Positions 23,283-29,149 of a stretch of 29,149 nucleotides of DNA are shown one piece after another (within the stretch, counting starts at the first letter, position 1; every line of letters starts with the position of its first letter). Source of the stretch: [Eubacterium] saphenum (GTDB lineage Bacteria; Bacillota; Clostridia; Lachnospirales; Anaerotignaceae). The stretch lies in the NCBI GenBank assembly GCA_004557645.1, contig SFGI01000028.1, forward strand, positions 1 to 29,149, read 5' to 3'. A model generated the notes under the pieces. That model saw nothing but the letters and a program-made list of their open reading frames with translations. It did no database searches and was not told the origin of the DNA. Position numbers and translations under genes: made by a program.

Positions 23283-23485
23283 TTTTTTCTGCCATAAGGA
23301 GATGAGAAAAGGATGCAGAAAAGATAAGGACTAGATTTTTCCTTCATAGTGGAATCCAATCCCCTTTTGTGTTCCCGGAGACTAAAATCCGTACCCCTAT
23401 GTAGGTTTATTCGTCAGGGGACATAATAGGAAAGGAGTAAGGTATGTTTCAACCTTACTCCTTTTCAGTTCTGTCGGATTTATTA
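23283..23485. other. Intergenic stretch with a hairpin downstream of the SLH gene
   Basis: No gene seen. It contains a 13-bp stem AAAGGAGTAAGGT / ACCTTACTCCTTT (23431-23464), placed to end the SLH transcript on the minus strand though with a weak U tract. It also contains a looser pair CCCCT/AGGGG around 23394-23420 that could belong to a lost insertion sequence. Neither is assigned further. Confidence 0.45.
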
Positions 23486-26400
23486 TTACAAAATATTCTC
23501 ACAGAAGCGGTGCAGGAACGCTGCGACCTGTGCCCTTGTGGCATTACCCATAGGCATCAGGTTTCCGTCACTGCCGCTCATGATACCCTCGCCGCAGAGC
23601 CACTGCATAGCAGGAACTGCATACTCGGAAATATCCAGTGCATCGTTGTAGCTGAGGATATTGGTGTCCTCGCCCACGCTGACGTCCAATCCTTTATACT
23701 GGGCGTATCTATACAGAATTGTGGCAAGCTGCTCACGGGTGATTGCGTCATCCGGTCCGAACAGGCCATTGTCATAGCCGCTGACTATACCGTTTGCTGC
23801 AGCCCACGCAATGGCATTTTCGTAGTACCAGCCAGATTTCACATCATCAAAGGCGCAGCTGCCCGAGATTTCAGGTTCGCCCTCCAGACGGTAGAGGATC
23901 GTAACGATCATGCCTCTTGTGGTGGCTGTTTCCGGGGAGAATGTATCTGCGCTTGTACCGCTCATCAAACCGTTTTCATATACATATGCCACATCTTCAA
24001 AGAACCAATCGTCTGTATCAACATCCGCAAACGGGAACTCATCTGTGACTGGATTTTCTTCGATTGCTTTCCAACCGGCATAAACGGTGGTATTTTTCAA
24101 CAGCTTAATGCTTGTGATTTTGTCGGTAAGCTCCCTGTCACTGTACCAACCTGTAAATGCAAAGCCTTCTTTTTCAGGCTCATACTTTTCAAGGTCTATT
24201 TTTGTTCCGCTTGATTTAGTGATACCGGAAATACTGCTGCCGCCATTGGTGTCGAATGTCAGCTTATAATAAATAACGCTGCTGCCGCCACCGCCGGAAG
24301 AGCTGCTTTGGCTGTGAAGCGGCTCAAATACACCGTATATACGTGCAACACTGTCTACATATTCATCTGAGTAAACAGGGCCAAGGGTTTCAACATGAGG
24401 CTTTCCGTTTAATGTGGCGGTTGTGTCATTTGTAAAGCAGAAGCCGTCATTTTTAACAGCGCCTACAAGAACGGAATAATAGTAGCCCTCTTTAAATGCC
24501 TCGTCCTGTGCCACTAATTCCCAGCTGTCATCGGCTGTGCCTGTATATTTATCCTCAGAAAGCTTGTACCATATAGCCTTAAAAGGCTCGGCACTGCCCT
24601 CAGGCGCAGATGTAATTTCAGGGCTAAAGTCAGGTGTGTTGCCAATAACAGGCGCATCAACCTTTGCGGCTATGCTTGTTATAGGCTCATCTACATTAAC
24701 CGGCTTTTCCGGCTCAAATAGAACATACGTGGATATCTCAAATTCTCCAAATGCGCCGTTGGTGTTATTCATTCCGTTTATGGTAGGCTTAATCAACGAA
24801 TCAAAACAATATCCATAATTTGTCTGGAATTTAACCTGAATTACGTAACAGTAACCCTCTTCAAATTTCTCGTCTTTTCCTAATTCTACATCGGCTTTTT
24901 TTATATCCTCGGGTAGATTATCTTTATCAGCCTTATACCATTTAACGTCATACACCTCAACACTATCCGCAGGGTCTGATGTAACCCTTGGTTCATAGTC
25001 AGGTGTTTTGCCTATAACAGGAGTGTCGATTGTTGCGGCTATGCTTGTTACTTCAATAATTTTATCCGAAAGCGGGCCAAAGGTACGGCTTACATAGGCG
25101 CATGTACTGTCTTCGCCATAAACAGGTCTGTCGCCATTATGCCTATAGCCGTTTACTTTAGCCTTTGTGTCTGTGGTGAAGCAATAACCGGTATTTGTTT
25201 CAAACTCTGCATCAATGCGGTAATAGTACCCCTTCTTGAACTCGTCATTCTCAGCCATTTCAACCCACGTATCGTTTTCTTCATCATATTCGTACCATTT
25301 AAGACTGCCGTCTTTCAGTTCAATGATGTCCTCCTTATACCCATAGCCGCCATCAATGAACGCATTATCTTCAGCCGGTGTAAAGTCAGGCGTATTGCCT
25401 ATATAAGGTTGGTCAACTGTAACAAGAATGTCTGTTACAGGTATAGGCGCAAGGGGACCGAATGTGGTGCTTACATAGGCTGTATTGTTGTCAGGAAAAA
25501 GAGTAAGCTGACAGTCGTTAAAGTTTACATAAGCCGTTGTGTCTGCGGTGAAGGAATAAGGGGTTTTTGGTTCAAATGCCGTATCAATACGGTAATAGTA
25601 TCCATCCTTAAATACGTCATCCTCATCCATTACATCCCAGGGACCGTTTTCATCCTTACTTTCGTACCATTTAAAGCTGTCCTCTTTTAGTTCAATGATG
25701 GTTGTATCGTGGTCATCGTCGACATCAACAACCGCAGTATATCCAGGGTCAAAGTCAGGCGTTTTGCCTACAAGTGGAGTGTCAACTTCAACATAAATTT
25801 CTGTTACAGGTCCGGGCATAAGCGGTGCAAATGTGGCGCTTGCACAGGCAACTGACAAATCATTATCCTTGAAAGTAGGAGAGCCATTAGACTTGCCGTT
25901 TACTGTAGTCTTTGTGTTTGCGGTGAAGAAATATTTACCAACTGTATCAAACGGCACCTCAACACGGTAATAGTATCCCTCTTTAAACTCATCAGCATCA
26001 GACATAATACGCCAATCTATCTCGTTGCTTTCGCCGTTTTCATAGCTTTCGTAGCTTTCTTTAGAACATTCCCGCCAAAACATGGATTCCGGCTTAATTG
26101 AAACACTGTCCGCAGGGGTTGATGTAAACTGCGGAGATAAGTCAGGTGTTTCGCCTACAACAGGAGGGTTAACTGTAACGTCGATGTTTGTTACTTCGCC
26201 AAAAAGATTATCGAAAACCTGAATAGCGACTACATGCTCAACAACATAAAAATCAGTTACCTCCTTTTCATTTACATAAACATTAAAAGGCGTGGAGGGT
26301 GCCCAATCGTTGGGTATACCATAAAAAACTAGGTAATAAAAACCTGCTTCAAATGTTTCCCCTGTATTCATCATTACCCACCCAGACTCCTTTGGGTCGT

Positions 26401-26617
26401 TTGTTGTGGAGTTCTTCCGCCATGATACATCGATACCCTCAGACATAGAGTGATTAGGGTCAAATTTGACATTTATAGCAGTGTCAGGCGTTTCGCCAAT
26501 TACAGGCTCTTTAACAGTAAAGTCTATCCTTTGAACCTTCCCTGCAAATGCCGATGCAGGCATTATGCCAAGCGCCATGATACAGCTAAGTATAAGGCAA
26601 AATATACGTTTTCTCAT
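23486..26617 (-). CDS. Secreted SLH surface protein with six repeated modules
   Basis: A 1043-residue protein with a signal peptide (MRKRIFCLILSCIMALG...ASAFA, cut near 25). Six modules of about 105-125 residues follow. Each opens IxVTVDxPVIGxTPDFxP, contains an aromatic-rich WYK and EFKEGYYYRI core, and ends with a VNG and FGPL-type strand; I do not recognise the module by name. After a Ser/Gly linker comes one InlB-type repeat (YKLTFDTNGGSSI...VYAGWKA), then three SLH domains (FADVDTDDWF..., FDDVKSGWY..., and a divergent last one ending FLHRFCENIL). It is probably displayed on the cell wall like the LRR/SLH protein, though transcribed the other way. AAAGGAA precedes the ATG. The TetR gene lies upstream in the same direction. 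Confidence 0.87.
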   Translation of the reverse strand: MRKRIFCLILSCIMALGIMPASAFAGKVQRIDFTVKEPVIGETPDTAINVKFDPNHSMSEGIDVSWRKNSTTNDPKESGWVMMNTGETFEAGFYYLVFYGIPNDWAPSTPFNVYVNEKEVTDFYVVEHVVAIQVFDNLFGEVTNIDVTVNPPVVGETPDLSPQFTSTPADSVSIKPESMFWRECSKESYESYENGESNEIDWRIMSDADEFKEGYYYRVEVPFDTVGKYFFTANTKTTVNGKSNGSPTFKDNDLSVACASATFAPLMPGPVTEIYVEVDTPLVGKTPDFDPGYTAVVDVDDDHDTTIIELKEDSFKWYESKDENGPWDVMDEDDVFKDGYYYRIDTAFEPKTPYSFTADTTAYVNFNDCQLTLFPDNNTAYVSTTFGPLAPIPVTDILVTVDQPYIGNTPDFTPAEDNAFIDGGYGYKEDIIELKDGSLKWYEYDEENDTWVEMAENDEFKKGYYYRIDAEFETNTGYCFTTDTKAKVNGYRHNGDRPVYGEDSTCAYVSRTFGPLSDKIIEVTSIAATIDTPVIGKTPDYEPRVTSDPADSVEVYDVKWYKADKDNLPEDIKKADVELGKDEKFEEGYCYVIQVKFQTNYGYCFDSLIKPTINGMNNTNGAFGEFEISTYVLFEPEKPVNVDEPITSIAAKVDAPVIGNTPDFSPEITSAPEGSAEPFKAIWYKLSEDKYTGTADDSWELVAQDEAFKEGYYYSVLVGAVKNDGFCFTNDTTATLNGKPHVETLGPVYSDEYVDSVARIYGVFEPLHSQSSSSGGGGSSVIYYKLTFDTNGGSSISGITKSSGTKIDLEKYEPEKEGFAFTGWYSDRELTDKITSIKLLKNTTVYAGWKAIEENPVTDEFPFADVDTDDWFFEDVAYVYENGLMSGTSADTFSPETATTRGMIVTILYRLEGEPEISGSCAFDDVKSGWYYENAIAWAAANGIVSGYDNGLFGPDDAITREQLATILYRYAQYKGLDVSVGEDTNILSYNDALDISEYAVPAMQWLCGEGIMSGSDGNLMPMGNATRAQVAAFLHRFCENIL

Positions 26618-26953
26618 TTTATATCATTCCTTTCTTTCTTCCGCACTTAATGTACGGCTTGTTGATTTATTTTTCAGCCGTATACATAGTATTGCAACAG
26701 CGGCGGCAAACAAAGTGCGCTGCTGCGTAAGGCTTGTGTATACCGCTTAAAATATTGTTATACCGGCTGCAATAACAAACTGCACATTGTAAGACTAAAG
26801 CAGACGGGCTTCATACAGCTTTCGGCAGTGCTGTGTTCTGCTTCATATATTATGCATTTTGTTTTCTGTTTTACCGGTTATCAAATAACCTCCTTCCTGT
26901 TTTTCGGGGCATTAAACCCATGCCTGCTAAAAATAATGATGTTTGAATGTACC
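26618..26953 (-). other. Leader region between tetR and the SLH gene
   Basis: No gene. A hairpin TACGGCT/AGCCGTA (26653-26682) lies in the 5' leader of the SLH gene. I found no convincing promoter: TATAAC and TACTAT elements occur but without good -35 partners. Nothing else identified. Confidence 0.4.
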
Positions 26954-27559
26954 TTATTCCGTAACAGCGTCCGTTTTCACTTTCGGGTTATATTTCATAA
27001 TAAAGAGTTCCAAACTTTCTTTCAGTACTTCTATCTGGGATTTCAGATAAAACTCGTCCTCAAACAATGCGTAATGTATGCAGGCTCGAATCAGAATGAA
27101 AATCAGCGGTGTCAGCTTTTGATAGGGAATCCCAAGCTTGCCTTCCAAGCCTTTTGCGTATTCGGTATATCGTTTGTCAACGCCCGCAAAGAATTTCTGA
27201 CCGTATTCTCTGTATTTCGGGTGGGTGTAGACCTGATACATCAGTCTGTACTTCTTCCCGTGTTTTTCTGCCGTCCAGTATGGTATCTCTTCAATAAAAC
27301 GCCATAGGTCCGCAACATCGGTTGGGGCTTTCGCCATAAAGTCATCTTCCACCTTGCTCATACAATATTCGGTGGATTGGATGATCAGATCATCTAAATC
27401 CTTGAAATATGTATAGATCATAGATGTGTTATATCCGCAATACTTCGCCACCCCTCGAATACCGGTGCCATGAAGTCCCAGTTCGGCAAAACCGTTATAG
27501 CATTTTTCCATAAGCTCGATTTTTTTAGCATTCCATTGCTCTTCTGTATAATTCGCCAC
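26954..27559 (-). CDS. TetR/AcrR-family transcriptional regulator
   Basis: A 201-residue protein. The N-terminal HTH is typical: KIELMEKCYNGFAELGLHGTGIRGVAKYCGYNTSMIYTYFKDLDDLI (residues 13-59), with the YTYFK signature of TetR. The C-terminal domain is all-helical and variable, as expected for a ligand pocket. The start codon is GTG, 8 bases after AGGGGG. It lies upstream of, and in line with, the SLH gene and may control it or itself. The 5' leader has AAATCGTTCGTTTT near 27583, a possible imperfect operator. Confidence 0.87.
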   Translation of the reverse strand: MANYTEEQWNAKKIELMEKCYNGFAELGLHGTGIRGVAKYCGYNTSMIYTYFKDLDDLIIQSTEYCMSKVEDDFMAKAPTDVADLWRFIEEIPYWTAEKHGKKYRLMYQVYTHPKYREYGQKFFAGVDKRYTEYAKGLEGKLGIPYQKLTPLIFILIRACIHYALFEDEFYLKSQIEVLKESLELFIMKYNPKVKTDAVTE

Positions 27560-27600
27560 CGAATCGTCCCCCTTTCATTCAAATCGTTCGTTTTAAATAA

Positions 27601-27629
27601 AGTATAATATATCTATATGGAAAAATCAA
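27601..27629 (-). promoter_or_regulatory. Promoter of the tetR gene
   Basis: Minus strand TTGATT (27629-27624), 17 bases, TATACT (27606-27601), about 40 bases before the GTG start. Confidence 0.6.
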
Positions 27630-27643
27630 CCAGTAACAAAAAT

Positions 27644-27674
27644 AAGCACCTGCATTTTCATCATGCAGGTGCTT
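27644..27674. repeat. Hairpin preceding repeat copy B
   Basis: AAGCACCTGCAT-TTTCATC-ATGCAGGTGCTT, a perfect 12-bp stem 11 bases before copy B. T-rich sequence follows on the plus strand, but no plus-strand gene precedes it. Confidence 0.75.
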
Positions 27675-27684
27675 CAAATTTTTT

Positions 27685-27790
27685 GGTGTTAAATCAGCTA
27701 TTTTCAGTTTTTCTAATTTTCAGGAAACCTTGATTTTACGCCATTTCTTGGCTTATCAATCATTGATAGGCTTCATTGTAGGGAACCCTA
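27685..27790. repeat. Element-end repeat, copy B
   Basis: Gapless match to copy A, ending in its own inverted repeat TAGGG-AA-CCCTA (27779-27790). The sequences of the two inverted repeats differ although their placement is the same. Confidence 0.6.
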
Positions 27791-27900
27791 TAGCCAGTTT
27801 TTTGAAACTCTCTATATGCCTTCAAATCCCTATTTTATAAGGTTTTCTAACTTTACTCTGTACCATATTTCATCACTATTCTGCACCGAATCCGAGGATT

Positions 27901-27930
27901 TTGGTACAAAATTGGTACAGGATTAGTACA
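27901..27930. repeat. TTGGTACA iterons after copy B
   Basis: TTGGTACA at 27901-27908 and 27912-27919, and TTAGTACA at 27923-27930: three units with an 11-base period. This is the layout of integrase arm sites or of iterons. The rest of 27791-28131 holds nothing else I can name. Confidence 0.6.
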
Positions 27931-28131
27931 AAAAATTCGTACTCGAATAGCATCGACATTTTACTTGCATACTCTACAGCTCGTATACAACCTGTCAATA
28001 TCAACCCGCAAACTATTGCTGTAGCAAACAAATAATACTTTTACCAAAATGTACTTTCTCTTAATATTCACTGTTCCGCACCGATTTATGCCACTTGGTT
28101 TTGAGATGTAATGGCCTTTGCTCTGTCACAA

Positions 28132-28192
28132 TTTTCCCCAAACGGGAAAAATGGGGCAAATCACGGCAGGCTGTAGTAGTAAAATGGTAGTA
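28132..28192. repeat. Third iteron pair with a hairpin
   Basis: TTTTCCC-CAAAC-GGGAAAA (28132-28150) is followed by TAGTAGTA (28174-28181) and TGGTAGTA (28185-28192), again spaced 11 bases. It ends 19 bases short of the stop codon of the minus-strand gene, so it is downstream of that gene. Confidence 0.45.
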
Positions 28193-28211
28193 AAAAACAG
28201 CGGGAGTATTA

Positions 28212-29149
28212 CTAAGGATTTAAAACATATCCATTCAAGAGCAAAAGATTTTTTTCGACATATTCTCTACATTCAAGAGCAATCTCCAATCTCACATATC
28301 TTGTATGTGCAGGCGGATTTCTATATTTATTTCTTACCTTTGGTTGTACCATTGTTGCCAACAAACCATCATCTAAAGCTTTCACTCCATCATCAGAAAG
28401 ATACTTGCTCAAATATGACTTCAATATTTTTGCCATCTCATAATCCGGATTAGATTTCTTAAACTTCTTGTCTCGTAACTTATCTAGCATTGCATAGATT
28501 GGGCCTAACTCTAACCCTTCCTCTTTTTTAATACTACTTATTACAAACCCCCATGTTTCCTCATGTTTTATTTTCTCTTCACCTGTGAAACTATCAAGAA
28601 ATTCCTTATATTTTTGGATTATCTCATCTTTATGAACTCTCATTTTACAAATGATTTGTTCGTTAATTTCCAGCTCTAAAATTCGCATATATGACAAACA
28701 AAGCATTCCTGCATCTGTAGTACCATAATTAGAATTCATTGAATGCTCAAACTGCCACAACGCAGCCTTATATGCAAACTTACCCTTTTCAGATAGAATC
28801 GAAAAGATTTTCTTATCCATAGAATGCTCTTCTAAATCATCTAACACATAAGGAGCATATTTTTCCAATGCAGCATATATTACATCTGCAATTGTATCTT
28901 TATCATCATTAATTTTATATCTTTTATAAATAGATACGTCAAGATAAATCTTTTTCATCAACTCTATAACATATGAGTTACCTGTTCTAATGGCATCAAA
29001 CAATTTATTCCCATATCCAACTAATCCATCTAGTTCAACATAGTCATAATTGATTTTTCTACATATTTCTAGGTAATGCACAATATCAAATAAATGATCA
29101 AAACTATTTATATAGATTTTTCCAGAAGGATTTTTTTTGCAGCAATATA
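28212..29149 (-). CDS. Unknown AT-rich gene with a C-terminal HEPN-like motif, 5' end outside the window
   Basis: The frame stays open through the right edge, so at least 312 residues are present and the N-terminus is missing; a GTG at 29081 is only an internal possibility. The protein is helical and charged, with no signal peptide or membrane segment. Near the C-terminus, KYRNPPAHTRYVRLEIALECREYV contains R-x4-H, the motif of HEPN ribonucleases, followed by a helix as in that fold. HEPN proteins commonly act in toxin-antitoxin and abortive infection systems. I do not recognise the rest. Codon use is far more AT-rich than anywhere else in the window, a sign of separate origin. Confidence 0.55.
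   Translation of the reverse strand, partial: YCCKKNPSGKIYINSFDHLFDIVHYLEICRKINYDYVELDGLVGYGNKLFDAIRTGNSYVIELMKKIYLDVSIYKRYKINDDKDTIADVIYAALEKYAPYVLDDLEEHSMDKKIFSILSEKGKFAYKAALWQFEHSMNSNYGTTDAGMLCLSYMRILELEINEQIICKMRVHKDEIIQKYKEFLDSFTGEEKIKHEETWGFVISSIKKEEGLELGPIYAMLDKLRDKKFKKSNPDYEMAKILKSYLSKYLSDDGVKALDDGLLATMVQPKVRNKYRNPPAHTRYVRLEIALECREYVEKNLLLLNGYVLNP

Noticed and set aside
21366..27790. A complete transposon with target duplication
   Set aside because: No transposase or integrase gene is present, and the inverted repeats after copies A and B have different sequences, so no duplicated target can be shown.

Overview
The window looks like the chromosome of a low- to mid-GC anaerobic Firmicute, probably a gut clostridium (Clostridia, Lachnospirales-like). 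The grounds are strong AGGAGG ribosome binding sites, sigma-A type promoters, short U-tailed terminators, a potABCD operon led by an XRE-cupin regulator, a clostridial PurF-like protein, DUF362 and TSUP proteins, and SLH-anchored surface proteins. The genus cannot be fixed from the sequence alone.

Region 1 (1-130) is the right end of an integrated element that lies mostly left of the window. A 3' half of tRNA-Arg(CCU) whose 5' half is missing follows an element-end type motif and an inverted repeat. Region 2 (170-13190) is ordinary chromosomal backbone: a PurF-like phosphoribosyltransferase without glutaminase residues, rsgA behind a leader with an 18-codon reading frame, a DUF362 protein, a TauE/SafE exporter, a small unknown gene, a block of tandem hairpins, the polyamine importer operon regulator-potA-potB-potC-potD (minus strand), a compact candidate small RNA, then an RmlD-like reductase co-transcribed with a dicarboxylate/amino acid symporter.

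Region 3 (about 13720 to the right edge) is accessory DNA. It begins inside an aminotransferase gene, of which only the C-terminal part remains. It carries a small HTH gene and a large LuxR-type (LAL/MalT-like) ATPase regulator, a DUF2442 protein, a 1296-residue LRR/SLH surface protein, an ArdA-like remnant, a DUF4143 ATPase with a triple operator-like repeat, a 1043-residue SLH protein built of six copies of one module, a TetR regulator and, at the edge, an AT-rich gene ending in a HEPN-like R-x4-H motif. Base composition changes sharply between these genes, so the island is a mosaic.

Two diverged direct copies of a roughly 100-bp sequence (21266-21366 and 27685-27785) bracket the ATPase/SLH/TetR segment. 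Each is preceded by a hairpin and followed by a short inverted repeat and 11-bp-period iterons. A shorter similar motif sits beside the tRNA fragment at the left edge. I read these as end signatures of one family of integrative elements, although no integrase gene is present in the window. The best leads are these element-end signatures, the small RNA locus with a perfect consensus promoter, and the PurF-like protein with a dead glutaminase site.
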